Positions 53,459 to 63,208 of a stretch of 64,000 nt of DNA are shown piece by piece. The translations under genes were made by a program, and so were the position numbers. Source of the DNA: Paraburkholderia phytofirmans PsJN (GTDB lineage: Bacteria; Pseudomonadota; Gammaproteobacteria; Burkholderiales; Burkholderiaceae); assembly GCF_000020125.1 (NCBI RefSeq), contig NC_010676.1, positions 310,001 through 374,000 on the forward strand. Reading direction: 5' to 3'. The notes under the pieces were generated by a model. That model did not search any database and was not told the origin of the DNA. It saw only the letters and a list, made by a program, of their open reading frames with translations. Within the stretch, counting starts at the first letter, position 1, and each line of letters begins with the position of its first letter.

Positions 53459-53603
53459 AAATTTGAAGCGAGCAAACCAACGGCGCCAGCCCACATCGCA
53501 CTCGGCGAGCCGCCGCCAGCATTGGCCGGAGACCGTCCCGCTCAAGCCCTGCCCGCATGGCAGCAAGTCTGACGGCACGCAGCGCCCTCAAAGGAAATTC
53601 GAC

Positions 53604-54311
53604 ATGATCAACAAGATTTTCGAGTCACTTCAATCGGCGGTCGCCGATGTCAACGACGGCGCGACCGTCATGATCGGCGGCTTCGGCACGGCCGGCATGC
53701 CATCGGAGCTGATCGACGCGCTGATCGAACAGGGCGCGCGCGAGCTCACCATCGTCAACAACAATGCCGGTAACGGCGACATCGGCCTCGCTGCGCTGCT
53801 CAAAGCCAAGCGCGTGCGCAAGATCATCTGCTCGTTTCCGCGCCAAAGCGATTCGTATGTGTTCGACGCGTTGTATCGCGCCGGCGAACTCGAACTCGAA
53901 CTGGTGCCGCAGGGCAATCTGGCGGAGCGCATTCGCGCGGCGGGGGCAGGCATTGGCGGCTTCTTCACGCCGACCGGCTACGGCACCAAGCTCGCCGAAG
54001 GCAAGGAAACCCGTCTGATCGACGGCCGGCACTACGTGCTGGAAGCGCCGCTGCACGCGGACTTCGCGCTGATCAAGGCGTACAGGGGCGATCGCTGGGG
54101 CAATCTCACGTATCGCAAGACGGCTCGGAATTTTGGACCGATTATGGCCACGGCGGCGAAAACCGCGATCGTGCAGGTATCGCAAGTCGTGCCGCTCGGC
54201 GAACTCGACCCGGAAAACATCGTGACGCCCGGCATTTTCGTGCAACGCGTGATCGAAGTGCCGCAAGCGGCCCACGCCCCGATGCCCAATCCTCACGACG
54301 CTGCCGCCTGA
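53604..54311 (+). CDS. pcaI: 3-oxoadipate CoA-transferase subunit A
   Basis: A 235-residue alpha subunit that, with PcaJ, moves CoA from succinyl-CoA to 3-oxoadipate. Start 53604 behind AAAGGA; earlier codons in the frame are not protein-like. Family blocks are GATVMIGGFGTAGMPSELID, ELTIVNNNAGNGDIGLAALL and the nucleotide-type loop GAGIGGFFTPTGYGTKLAEG. First gene of pcaIJBDC; pcaJ begins 13 bases after its stop. Confidence 0.94.
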   Translation: MINKIFESLQSAVADVNDGATVMIGGFGTAGMPSELIDALIEQGARELTIVNNNAGNGDIGLAALLKAKRVRKIICSFPRQSDSYVFDALYRAGELELELVPQGNLAERIRAAGAGIGGFFTPTGYGTKLAEGKETRLIDGRHYVLEAPLHADFALIKAYRGDRWGNLTYRKTARNFGPIMATAAKTAIVQVSQVVPLGELDPENIVTPGIFVQRVIEVPQAAHAPMPNPHDAAA

Positions 54312-54324
54312 TTCGGAGACCGAC

Positions 54325-54984
54325 ATGAAAAAACTGACCCGCGATGAAATGGCCAAGCGCGTTGCGCTGGATATCCCCGAAGGCGCGTATGTGAACCTCG
54401 GCATCGGCGTGCCTACGCTGGTGGCCAACCACCTTGACGCCGACAAGGAAATCTTCCTGCATAGCGAAAACGGCCTGCTCGGCATGGGCCCGGCGCCCGC
54501 CAAAGGCGAGGAAGACGACGAACTGATCAACGCCGGCAAGCAGCACGTCACGCTGCTCACGGGCGGCTGCTATTTCCACCATGCGGATTCATTCGCGATG
54601 ATGCGCGGCGGCCACCTGGATTTCTGCGTGCTCGGCGCCTTTCAGGTGTCGGCCAAGGGCGATCTGGCAAACTGGCACACCGGCGCGCCCGACGCGATCC
54701 CGGCTGTCGGCGGCGCGATGGATCTGGCGATCGGCGCGAAGCAAGTCTATGTGATGATGGAGCACCTGACCAAGCAGGGCGAGAGCAAGATTGCCGCTGA
54801 ATGCTCATACCCGGTGACGGGCGTGGGTTGCGTCGACCGCATCTATACGGATCTGGCGATGATCGATGTCACCGATCGGGGCCTCGTGGTGCGCGAGATT
54901 TTCTCGGACATCGATTTCGATGCTTTGCACAAGCTGACCGGTGTGCCGCTGATCGACGGCACGCAGGCGGCGCACGCGGCTTAA
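54325..54984 (+). CDS. pcaJ: 3-oxoadipate CoA-transferase subunit B
   Basis: A 219-residue beta subunit carrying the catalytic Glu48 in LHSENGLLGMGP, which forms the enzyme-CoA thioester. LGIGVPTLVANHLDADKEIF precedes it and GGAMDLAIGAKQVYVMMEHL follows. GGAGA lies upstream of the ATG. Together with PcaI it forms the heterodimeric transferase of the beta-ketoadipate pathway. Confidence 0.95.
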   Translation: MKKLTRDEMAKRVALDIPEGAYVNLGIGVPTLVANHLDADKEIFLHSENGLLGMGPAPAKGEEDDELINAGKQHVTLLTGGCYFHHADSFAMMRGGHLDFCVLGAFQVSAKGDLANWHTGAPDAIPAVGGAMDLAIGAKQVYVMMEHLTKQGESKIAAECSYPVTGVGCVDRIYTDLAMIDVTDRGLVVREIFSDIDFDALHKLTGVPLIDGTQAAHAA

Positions 54985-55076
54985 CGCGCCCGTAACGCGC
55001 CGCGCGACGCCGGCCCGCATGCCGGCGCCTTGCGGCGTAAACTCAATCACCGACACCTTCGATCATCGACGTCACC

Positions 55077-56456
55077 ATGCTCGACTCCAGCGCCCGTCTC
55101 ACCGGACTTCTTTGCGGCACGCAGCCGATGAACGACATCTGGGCGCCGCGCGCCACGCTGCAACGGATGCTCGACGTGGAAGCGGCGCTTGCGCGCGCTT
55201 CGGCCGCGCATCAAGTGATTCCTCAAACGGCGGTGGCCGCGATCGAAGCCGCTTGCCAGGCCGATCAACTCGACGCCGACGCACTCGCACGCGACGCCGC
55301 GCTCGGCGGCAATCTCGCGATTCCGCTCGTCAAGCAACTCACCGCGCGCGTCAAGGCGGCCGACGCCGAAGCGTCGAAATACGTGCATTGGGGCGCCACG
55401 AGCCAGGACATCATCGACACCGCGACGGTGCTGCAACTGCGCGACACTTTCGATCTGCTCGACAGCAGCCTGCAATCGACCTGCGACGCCGTGGCGAAAC
55501 TCGCGGCCACGCATCGCACCACGCCGATGATCGGCCGCACCTGGTTGCAGCAGGCGCTGCCCATCACGCTCGGCCTGAAATTCGCGCAATGGCTCGACGC
55601 GCTGCTGCGCCATCGCGAGCGGCTCGACGCGTTGCGCGCTCGCGCGCTGGTGCTGCAATTCGGCGGCGCGGCGGGCACGCTGGCGAGCCTGCGCGATGCC
55701 GCGCCGCAAGTCACGCAATCGCTTGCAAAAGAACTCGGCCTCACCGTGCCGACGCTGCCTTGGCATACGCAGCGCGATCGCATCGCCGAAACGGCGGCGC
55801 TATTCGGCATGCTGATCGGCACGCTCGGCAAGATCGCGCGCGACATCTCGCTGCAGATGCAAACCGAAATCGACGAACTCGCCGAACCGGCCGCGGCCGG
55901 CAAGGGCGGCTCGTCAACCATGCCGCACAAGCGCAATCCGGTTGGCTGCGCGGCGGTGCTGACGGCCGCCACGCGCGCGCCGGGGCTGGTCGCCACGGTG
56001 TTCGCCGGCATGGTGCAGGAGCACGAACGCGCGCTCGGCGGCTGGCAAGCCGAGTGGGACGCGCTGCCGGATCTCGCGCGTCTCGCGGGTGGCGCGCTCG
56101 CCAATATCGAACAGATCGCCGCCGGGCTGAACGTCAACGTGCCGCGCCTTGCCGCCAATCTCGACGTCACGCACGGCCTGATTCTCGGTGAAGCAGTGAT
56201 GCTCGCGCTCGGCGACAGCATCGGCCGGCTCGACGCGCATCATCTGGTGGAGCGCGCGTCGAAAGCCGCGATCCGCGACGGCCAGACGCTGTTCGACGTG
56301 CTCGCCGCGGACCCGGCCGTCACCGCGCATCTTCCGCTCGAGCGCCTGAAACAACTGCTCGATCCGGCTCAATACGTCGGCCAGGCGCACGCTTATGTGG
56401 ACGCCGCGCTGGCACTTCACACCACGCGCTCGCAGCGCGACCATTCCAGGGAGTAA
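55077..56456 (+). CDS. pcaB: 3-carboxy-cis,cis-muconate cycloisomerase
   Basis: A 459-residue member of the fumarase/aspartase superfamily that lactonises 3-carboxymuconate. The superfamily signature is GGSSTMPHKRNPVGC (about residue 280), and KYVHWGATSQDIIDTATVLQ and MIGRTWLQQALPITLGLKFA are pcaB-type blocks. A 92-base gap separates it from pcaJ, but the strand and order fit one operon. Full length. Confidence 0.94.
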   Translation: MLDSSARLTGLLCGTQPMNDIWAPRATLQRMLDVEAALARASAAHQVIPQTAVAAIEAACQADQLDADALARDAALGGNLAIPLVKQLTARVKAADAEASKYVHWGATSQDIIDTATVLQLRDTFDLLDSSLQSTCDAVAKLAATHRTTPMIGRTWLQQALPITLGLKFAQWLDALLRHRERLDALRARALVLQFGGAAGTLASLRDAAPQVTQSLAKELGLTVPTLPWHTQRDRIAETAALFGMLIGTLGKIARDISLQMQTEIDELAEPAAAGKGGSSTMPHKRNPVGCAAVLTAATRAPGLVATVFAGMVQEHERALGGWQAEWDALPDLARLAGGALANIEQIAAGLNVNVPRLAANLDVTHGLILGEAVMLALGDSIGRLDAHHLVERASKAAIRDGQTLFDVLAADPAVTAHLPLERLKQLLDPAQYVGQAHAYVDAALALHTTRSQRDHSRE

Positions 56457-56461
56457 CGGGC

Positions 56462-57253
56462 ATGCCTTACGCCGCAGTCAACGGGACCGAGCTTCACTAT
56501 CGAATCGACGGCGACCGTCACGGCAACGCGCCGTGGATCGTGTTGTCGAATTCGCTCGGCACGGATCTGTCCATGTGGGCGTCGCAAGTCGCGGCGCTGT
56601 CGAAGCACTTTCGCGTGCTGCGCTACGACACGCGCGGCCATGGCCATTCGGAAGCGCCGAAGGGCCCCTACACGATCGAACAGCTGACCGGCGACGTGCT
56701 CGGCCTGATGGATACGCTGAAGATCGCCCGCGCGAATTTTTGCGGAATTTCCATGGGCGGCCTGACGGGCGTTGCGTTGGCGGCGCGTCACGGCAACCGG
56801 TTCGAGCGCGTCGTGCTGTGCAATACGGCGGCGCGCATCGGTTCGCCGGAAGTGTGGGTGCCGCGCGCCGCGAAAGCGCGCAGCGAAGGCATGCTCGCGC
56901 TCGCCGATGCCGTGCTGCCGCGCTGGTTCACGGCCGACTATATCGAACGCGAGCCGGTAGTGCTGGCCCTGATTCGCGATGTGTTCGTGCATACCGACAA
57001 GGAAGGCTACGCGTCGAATTGCGACGCAATCGACGCGGCCGACCTGCGCCCCGAAGCGCCCGGCATCAAGCTGCCGGCGCTGGTGATCAGCGGCACGCAC
57101 GATCTGGCCGCGACGCCGGCGCAAGGCCGCGAGCTGGCGCAGTCGATTCCCGGCGCGCGCTACGTGGAACTGGACGCCTCGCACATTTCCAACATCGAGA
57201 AAGCCGACGCTTTCACGAAGACGGTAGTCGATTTCCTCACGGAGCAAAAATGA
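56462..57253 (+). CDS. pcaD: 3-oxoadipate enol-lactonase
   Basis: A 263-residue alpha/beta hydrolase. The nucleophile is Ser97 in FCGISMGG, the acid Asp in SGTHDLAATP and the His in LDASHISNIE, in the expected order. It opens the enol-lactone to 3-oxoadipate. Begins five bases after pcaB and overlaps pcaC by four bases. Confidence 0.94.
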   Translation: MPYAAVNGTELHYRIDGDRHGNAPWIVLSNSLGTDLSMWASQVAALSKHFRVLRYDTRGHGHSEAPKGPYTIEQLTGDVLGLMDTLKIARANFCGISMGGLTGVALAARHGNRFERVVLCNTAARIGSPEVWVPRAAKARSEGMLALADAVLPRWFTADYIEREPVVLALIRDVFVHTDKEGYASNCDAIDAADLRPEAPGIKLPALVISGTHDLAATPAQGRELAQSIPGARYVELDASHISNIEKADAFTKTVVDFLTEQK

Positions 57254-57645
57254 ACGACGAAGATCGCTATGAAGCCGGCCTCGATGTGCGCCGCGCGGTG
57301 CTGGGCAGTGCGCACGTCGACCGGTCGCTTGCGAATCGCAATGAGTTGACGGAAGAGTTTCAGAATTTCATCACCCGTTATGCATGGGGCGAAATCTGGA
57401 CGCGCGACGGCTTGCCGCGCCACACGCGCAGCCTGCTGACCATTGCGATGATGGTGGCGCTCAATCGCAGCGAGGAACTCGCGCTGCATCTGCGCGCCGC
57501 GAAGAACAACGGCGTGACACGCGAGCAGATCAAGGAAGTGCTGCTGCAAACCGCGATCTATTGCGGCGTGCCGGCGGCCAATTCGGCGTTCCACCTTGCG
57601 GACAAATTGTTCCGCGAAGACGACGCAGCGGCAGCTCAACCGTAA
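57250..57645 (+). CDS. pcaC: 4-carboxymuconolactone decarboxylase
   Basis: A 131-residue AhpD-like all-helical decarboxylase. Start 57250 overlaps the pcaD stop (ATGA). Key blocks are FQNFITRYAWGEIWTRDGLP and RHTRSLLTIAMMVALNRSEE, then VLLQTAIYCGVPAANSAFHL with the conserved Cys and His. It is a separate protein here, not the PcaDC fusion known in some bacteria. Last gene of the operon; pcaGH and pcaF are not in the window. Confidence 0.94.
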   Translation: MNDEDRYEAGLDVRRAVLGSAHVDRSLANRNELTEEFQNFITRYAWGEIWTRDGLPRHTRSLLTIAMMVALNRSEELALHLRAAKNNGVTREQIKEVLLQTAIYCGVPAANSAFHLADKLFREDDAAAAQP

Positions 57646-57671
57646 GCCATGCAATCGAGTTGACGTGCCAG

Positions 57672-57693
57672 GCAGCGTGCGAATGCACGCTGC
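57672..57693. repeat. Inverted repeat after the pca operon
   Basis: GCAGCGTGC-GAAT-GCACGCTGC, a perfect 9-bp stem 26 bases after pcaC. Likely the operon's 3' end, though no T-run follows. Confidence 0.55.
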
Positions 57694-58162
57694 TCCTCAA
57701 CATCGACGATGTTCGACTTCATCCAGCCTGCAACGGGTTGTGATACGGATACCTGATATCCGGTGGTGTTCGACCTGGACGCCGCGCACTGCGAGATTCG
57801 GTCGCATTCCACTCCTCTCGATTTTTGCAGAAAATTCGCACACTGAAATTGAATTTTCCTGCAAACATTTCTGACGTTCTTGTTTGCGCATCGTCATTTT
57901 CCGAGATTTTGGCAGACCCGATTCGTTGACAATACGAATGCCGGTGAGCTCTCTGCTATTAATCTTTCTGCACGTTTAGAGGTGAATTTAGCCACCTCAA
58001 GATAGTGATTCATTCGCGTGAGTCCGGCTGGTCCGTGGGATTTTTCAAGAGCAATGGAGCATCCTCCGCTGGCGGAATCCCGGCAGGTTTATTTGACGCC
58101 GCATGGTTTGCCTCTTCGTTGACCGTTAAACCAGCCGGCGCTGTTCAAGGCGATCTGCCAAT
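57694..58162. other. Intergenic region before the polysaccharide export cluster
   Basis: No gene seen in about 470 bases. It turns AT-rich at 57830-58010 and should carry the promoter of the downstream cluster; TTGACA occurs at 57935-57940 without a well-spaced -10. No JUMPstart (GGCGGTAG) element was found. Confidence 0.45.
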
Positions 58163-59011
58163 ATGAGCTTTACCTATAAACACGATGGTCGCGAGGAGTC
58201 TCATCCCCGTGCTCATTTTCGTGATCTCTTTTTACTGCCCTGGCAGCAACGCCAGCTTATCGTCGCGCTAACCCGGCGGGACATTTTGAGCCGGTATCGC
58301 GGGTCAATAATGGGACTGGCCTGGTCCATCGTTCAGCCGTTAATCATGCTCGCCATGTACACGGTTGTGTTCGGCACACTGTTGAAATCGCGCTGGCCCG
58401 GAACCGACAATAGTTTTCAGTTCGCGGTGATCCTGTTCGTGGGCCTGATTCTTTTCAATTTTTTCGCCGAATGCCTGAATAGAGCGCCGACCATTATCAC
58501 GACCAACGCGAACTACGTGACGAAGGTCGTCTTTCCTCTCGAGATCCTGCCGTGGATTACAGTCGCCTCGGCGGCATTTCACTTCCTGACGAGTTTTGCC
58601 GTCTGGCTTGTCTTTGCGCTATGCGTATACGGAAAGCTTCAATGGACGATCGTCTTTTTGCCGGCGCTCTTCATCCCGCTCGCATTTGTCGGCGTGGGTG
58701 TGGGTTGGCTGTTCGCCGCCACCGGCGTCTACGTGCGTGACCTGACGTACGTCACCACGCTGCTTTCATCTCTGTTGATGTTCCTGTCGCCGGTTTTCTA
58801 CGCGCTCGATACTTTGACGCCCGCTTTCAGGGCGCTCATTCTGACCAATCCGCTGACGTTCATCATCGAGCAGGCGCGCGCGGTCATGATTGCGGGCGAG
58901 TTGCCTGACTTCGTGGGCATAGCGATCTATCTGTCATGCAGCATCGGGTTCGCGTGGATCTGTCTGGCCTGGTTCCAGAAGACACGCGAAGGTTTCGCGG
59001 ATGTTCTGTAA
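58163..59011 (+). CDS. Polysaccharide ABC exporter, membrane subunit (Wzm-like)
   Basis: A 282-residue ABC-2 permease of the Wzm/KpsM/TagG type, with six predicted helices. Typical features are LTRRDILSRYRGSIMGLAWS at the amphipathic N-terminal helix, VQPLIMLAMYTVVFGTLLKS and VFPLEILPWITVASAAFHFL. It forms the channel that exports an undecaprenyl-linked glycan across the inner membrane. The stop is immediately followed by the ATPase gene (no gap). Confidence 0.92.
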   Translation: MSFTYKHDGREESHPRAHFRDLFLLPWQQRQLIVALTRRDILSRYRGSIMGLAWSIVQPLIMLAMYTVVFGTLLKSRWPGTDNSFQFAVILFVGLILFNFFAECLNRAPTIITTNANYVTKVVFPLEILPWITVASAAFHFLTSFAVWLVFALCVYGKLQWTIVFLPALFIPLAFVGVGVGWLFAATGVYVRDLTYVTTLLSSLLMFLSPVFYALDTLTPAFRALILTNPLTFIIEQARAVMIAGELPDFVGIAIYLSCSIGFAWICLAWFQKTREGFADVL

Positions 59012-60382
59012 ATGCCGATGCTCATGGAAATGAATCAAGTCGGCAAGCCTGAAACCACGATTCAGGTGACAAACGCCTCGAAGCGTTTCGACATCTACGA
59101 GACGCCGCTCGACCGTCTCAAGCATATCGTCTTCCCAAAACGCACCGGCTATTCGCGGGAATTCTGGGCGCTTCGGGACGTATCGCTCTCGGTCACACGC
59201 GGCGAAACGGTGGGCATCATCGGGCGCAACGGCTCCGGCAAGTCCACGCTTTTGCAGATAATTTGCGGAACGCTTCGCCCCACGCAGGGTGACATCGCGA
59301 TTAACGGGCGTGTGGCGGCATTGCTCGAATTGGGAGCCGGTTTCAATCTGGAGTTTTCCGGCCGGGAAAACGTCTATCTGAACGCCGCCATGCTGGGAAT
59401 GACGTCTGACCAGATCGAACGGAAATTCGCCAGCATCGAGCAGTTTGCGGAAATTGGCGATTTCATCGATCAGCCGGTCAAAACGTATTCGAGCGGCATG
59501 TATGTGCGCCTCGCGTTTGCCGTGGCCATTCACGTCGAGCCGGCGGTCTTGATCATCGACGAAGCCCTTGCGGTGGGCGACGCGCGTTTCCAGGCCAAAT
59601 GCTTCAACAAGATCAAGGAACTCAAGGAATCAGGCGTCACAATCCTTTTCGTGTCGCATGACGTCGGCTCGGTGCGAACCTTGTGTGAGCGCGCCGTCTG
59701 GCTCGACGGTGGCCGGGTTCGGATGGAGGGTGGCGCGTTCGCCGTCACCGCGCAATACACGCAGTTCATGTCCGAAGGGCTCGGCGAAAGCGAAGCGATC
59801 GGCATCTCCAGCCAGCCGGCGGGCAGCGCGGCCGGACTGGACGAAGAAGCGAAGCAAAACGGTCAGACCGCGCAGAACGCGGGGCGCCCTGCCGCAACTG
59901 CCAGCGACGAACCGATCAACCATTGGGGCACACATATCGGGTCGATCGTGTCGTCTCAGGTCCTGGACTCGGCTGGTCGCCGCCAGAGCGTGTTCACGGC
60001 TTTCGAGCCGATGATCGTCCGCCTGGCGATCCAGATCCCTGAAGGCGTCGATCGCCGCGCGCTGAGCGTGGCTTTCTCCATCAAGGATACAAAAGGCACG
60101 GACCTGATCGTCCGAACCACTCACGACGAGAAAGGTATTGACTTCGAGTTCGACGGCAGCGAGTTCGAAATCGAGTTTCGCCTGAGAAACCAGCTCAACA
60201 CAGGCCGGTATCTGCTCGTGGCGGCTCTCGAAGACCGGTCCACCGCAGTGCCGCAGTACTACGAGTACATCGAGGGCGCCTGCTATTTCTCTTCCTACAT
60301 CGAAAACGATCGATACGGGCTGTTCCTGCCGGACATCACAGAAAAAATACGCATGGACGAGACGCCTCTACTCAGGCGCTGA
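59012..60382 (+). CDS. Polysaccharide ABC exporter, ATPase with C-terminal glycan-binding domain (Wzt-like)
   Basis: A 456-residue ATPase. Walker A is GRNGSGKST (71-79), the signature YSSGMYVRLAFAVA and Walker B VLIIDEALAVGD. After a linker rich in Ala/Gln, residues about 300-456 form a beta-sandwich (FTAFEPMIVRLAIQIPEGVD, NTGRYLLVAALEDRSTAVPQ), the Wzt C-terminal domain that recognises the capped non-reducing end of the O-polysaccharide in systems such as E. coli O9a. Several Met codons near the start (59012, 59021, 59027) are possible; the first directly abuts the wzm stop. Confidence 0.92.
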   Translation: MPMLMEMNQVGKPETTIQVTNASKRFDIYETPLDRLKHIVFPKRTGYSREFWALRDVSLSVTRGETVGIIGRNGSGKSTLLQIICGTLRPTQGDIAINGRVAALLELGAGFNLEFSGRENVYLNAAMLGMTSDQIERKFASIEQFAEIGDFIDQPVKTYSSGMYVRLAFAVAIHVEPAVLIIDEALAVGDARFQAKCFNKIKELKESGVTILFVSHDVGSVRTLCERAVWLDGGRVRMEGGAFAVTAQYTQFMSEGLGESEAIGISSQPAGSAAGLDEEAKQNGQTAQNAGRPAATASDEPINHWGTHIGSIVSSQVLDSAGRRQSVFTAFEPMIVRLAIQIPEGVDRRALSVAFSIKDTKGTDLIVRTTHDEKGIDFEFDGSEFEIEFRLRNQLNTGRYLLVAALEDRSTAVPQYYEYIEGACYFSSYIENDRYGLFLPDITEKIRMDETPLLRR

Positions 60383-60430
60383 CGGCACCAGAAAGAGCAA
60401 TTGGAATAACGGCGACTCGAGAGGTTGGCC

Positions 60431-63142
60431 ATGGACGGACAGGAAGCAATGCCAAATATAACGCGGAGACAAACCCTCGCGCCGGTCACGAAGCGGAGCG
60501 CTTCGATCTCCGACGCGGATGCTCTCATCACGCAACATGAGCAGATTGCAGAGGAGCAGCGGCTCGCGCGCAGAGACCGGTACACGCTGGCGAAGCGGTT
60601 GTCGGACGCGCTGTCCGAAATCCATAGTCTCAAACGCTCGCTGAACGACGCATCGAGCGAACTTGGGCTCGAGGTTCGCGAGCGCGAGCGGGTGCAGGGC
60701 GCCCTTAGCGAAGTATTCGAAAGCAGTTCGTGGAAGGTGACCGCGCCTATGCGACGGATTGCGAGCGCGGTTTACGCGTTGGCGGCGCGCGGCAAGACGC
60801 AGGCGCCGGCTGTTGCCAGTGTTCCCATGCATGACGTCCTGCCCGTAGCCGGCGGAGACTACGAAACCCATACGCGCGCCCAGGCGGCATACTTTGGCAA
60901 TTACGCAAAAGATCCCTCGAAGCAAAGAAGGCACCAGATCAGCCGCCTGCTCTCGGCGCATCCGGACCGCCGCGGGGTGCTGCTGTGCCCGGTTGCCTAC
61001 GATCTTTCGCTCAAGCAGCGCCCCGACCACATCATGGCCGAGTTCGCAAAGGCGGGTTACCTTTGCGTGATGCTGGAGTTCGGCGGCCTTTACCCCGTTA
61101 TTCAGCCCAAGACAAAAAACCTGTACGTGTCCAACATGGTCGAGGATTTTCTCGGCTATTTCCAGGACGAGCCGGTCACGCTTTATCTCCACTGGCCGGG
61201 TTTCAAATACGTCGCCGAAATCTGCCGTGCCGCACTGACGATCTACGATGTTCTGGATGACCTGACCATCTTCGCGAACTATTCCGACGTCATGCGTTGC
61301 GACCATGAGGTCTTGCTGCAGATCGCGAATGTCTGCCTGTTCTCGTCGAATCGGCTGTATGAGGCGAACCGCGCGAAGGTCACGAATGCGTTGCTGCTGG
61401 AAAACGGCGTGTATCCCGAAGACTTCATTCACGGCGAGCGCGAGCGATGCGACGTGCCGCCGGAGCTGTACGAGATGGTGGCGAACCGGAAGGTTGTCGG
61501 CTACCACGGCGCAATCTCCGAACTGCTCGATTTCGATTTGCTCGACGAAATCGTGCGGCTCAGCGGGATCGTGCTGCTGTTCGTCGGCCCTGTCGTCGCT
61601 TTCGAGCCGCAATACAGCGTCGAGGTTCAGGAGCGCATGGCGCGTCTGAAGACATTCGACAATTTCATTCACCTCGGTCCGAAACCGTATGACGAACTGA
61701 AGCACTATCTCGCCTGGATCGATGTCGGTATCGTGCCGTTCGTGGTCAGCGAGAAAACCGACCCCGTTTCGCCGCTGAAGCTGTTCGAGTATCTGGCCGC
61801 GGGGAAGCCGGTGATCGGCACGCCGACCCGGACCATCAGGGAATACGAACACGCCATGATCGTCGCCTCGGGAATCGACTTCGTCGACGCGGTGGCGAGC
61901 GGAGATTGGTCGACGGCATACACGGAGGCGTCCGCAGAGGTCGCGGGCGCGCATGCCTGGCCGGTGCTTCACGCGCCGTTGCTCAGACAGGTCAACGCCA
62001 GGAACGTGACAAGGCTGTCGGCCCCTTCCGCGCGGCGCACGATGAAAGTCGACATCATCAACGTCAACTTCTACGACTGGAACGGCGAAACCGTCTACAA
62101 GGGCGGGGCGGAACGCTATGTCTACGACCTCGCGGTCGTGCTCCATGGCATGAGGTGCGAGGTTCGTCTGTTGCAGAACGCCCGGGAGCCGTTCGAGCGC
62201 GATTTTCGTGGCGTCAAGGTTGTCGGGGTCAAGGCCGCGGACAACTTTGATTTCGACATGATGTCGAGCAATTACGCCGAATATTGCGCGGATGTCGATC
62301 TCATCATCGCGTCGCCGACTGAACTTGCCGCGTCGCTTGGAAAAACCAGGCGCGTCATCTCGATCAACCACGGCATTCATTGGGACGGCGCGTCCAATAA
62401 CCTCGCAACATTCGACCGGGGCCGTTATGAAACGCTGTTCCGCGCGCTGCGCAACAGCGACCAATGCGTCTGTGTTGATACGAACTTTATCAACTGGGTG
62501 CGCACCTATGACTGGGCGCTTGCCAACACGCTGACGTATGTCCCGAACTACGTCGATCTGGAGTCTTTCAGGAGCCAGCCGAAGAACTTCGAAGCGGAGG
62601 AGTTGTGCGTTCTCCTGCCGCGCCGGCTGTATGAAGCGCGGGGTCTCTATCTGACCATCAACGCGTTCGATCTTCTGTTTTCGCGGCGCGCGGATATCCG
62701 TCTGGTCCTGTGCGGTCAGGCGGTCGATCGTGATGCGGAAGCGGTGAAAGCGTTCATGGCGCGTCACTCGCAGCGGGTGACGTGGACCGAGTACGACATG
62801 GAAGAGATGCACAAAGCCTATGTCGACAGCCATATCGTGCTGGTGCCGACCATGTATTCGGAAGGAACGTCACTGTCCTGCATCGAGGCTCTGGCGACCA
62901 ATAACGCGGTCATCGCAACCAACGTCGGCGGATTGCCGAATCTGATCGTCGACGGCTATAACGGCAAGCTGATCCGCGCGGACTATATCGAGCTTGCGAC
63001 TGCTATCGAAGAACTGGCCGACGATCGAGTGAGGCTCGCCAGACTCGCGGCGCACGGACTCGAGTCTTCGGCCGCGTTCGCGAAGAAGGAATGGGAAAAC
63101 CGCTGGCGCGAAGTCATCGAAAGCACGCTGACCGTCGACTAG
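60431..63142 (+). CDS. Two-domain glycosyltransferase with N-terminal coiled coil
   Basis: A 903-residue protein, start 60431 behind GAGAGG. Residues about 20-110 are a charged coiled coil (EQIAEEQRLARRDRYTLAKR, ELGLEVRERERVQGALSEVF). A first GT-B-like domain covers about 170-530 (PLKLFEYLAAGKPVIGTPTR is its donor-site block). A GT4-type domain covers about 540-900 (GGAERYVYDLAVVLHGMRCE, YSEGTSLSCIEALATNNAVI with the E-x7-E motif). It probably adds two kinds of sugar to the exported glycan. The coiled coil may mediate assembly with the next gene product. Confidence 0.88.
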   Translation: MDGQEAMPNITRRQTLAPVTKRSASISDADALITQHEQIAEEQRLARRDRYTLAKRLSDALSEIHSLKRSLNDASSELGLEVRERERVQGALSEVFESSSWKVTAPMRRIASAVYALAARGKTQAPAVASVPMHDVLPVAGGDYETHTRAQAAYFGNYAKDPSKQRRHQISRLLSAHPDRRGVLLCPVAYDLSLKQRPDHIMAEFAKAGYLCVMLEFGGLYPVIQPKTKNLYVSNMVEDFLGYFQDEPVTLYLHWPGFKYVAEICRAALTIYDVLDDLTIFANYSDVMRCDHEVLLQIANVCLFSSNRLYEANRAKVTNALLLENGVYPEDFIHGERERCDVPPELYEMVANRKVVGYHGAISELLDFDLLDEIVRLSGIVLLFVGPVVAFEPQYSVEVQERMARLKTFDNFIHLGPKPYDELKHYLAWIDVGIVPFVVSEKTDPVSPLKLFEYLAAGKPVIGTPTRTIREYEHAMIVASGIDFVDAVASGDWSTAYTEASAEVAGAHAWPVLHAPLLRQVNARNVTRLSAPSARRTMKVDIINVNFYDWNGETVYKGGAERYVYDLAVVLHGMRCEVRLLQNAREPFERDFRGVKVVGVKAADNFDFDMMSSNYAEYCADVDLIIASPTELAASLGKTRRVISINHGIHWDGASNNLATFDRGRYETLFRALRNSDQCVCVDTNFINWVRTYDWALANTLTYVPNYVDLESFRSQPKNFEAEELCVLLPRRLYEARGLYLTINAFDLLFSRRADIRLVLCGQAVDRDAEAVKAFMARHSQRVTWTEYDMEEMHKAYVDSHIVLVPTMYSEGTSLSCIEALATNNAVIATNVGGLPNLIVDGYNGKLIRADYIELATAIEELADDRVRLARLAAHGLESSAAFAKKEWENRWREVIESTLTVD

Positions 63143-63208
63143 GCATTTTTTCGACCCCATCGCGAACGCTCGCGCATTCAATGGAATGCGCAGACCAACA
63201 GGCCTTGT

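Noticed and set aside
60368..62833. An 821-codon open frame antisense to the glycosyltransferase gene
   Set aside because: It follows the third-position GC bias of the sense gene, contains no recognisable domain, and the sense frame encodes clear GT motifs. The same holds for long antisense frames at 32022-33422, 20317-21588, 22338-23378 and 4895-6274.
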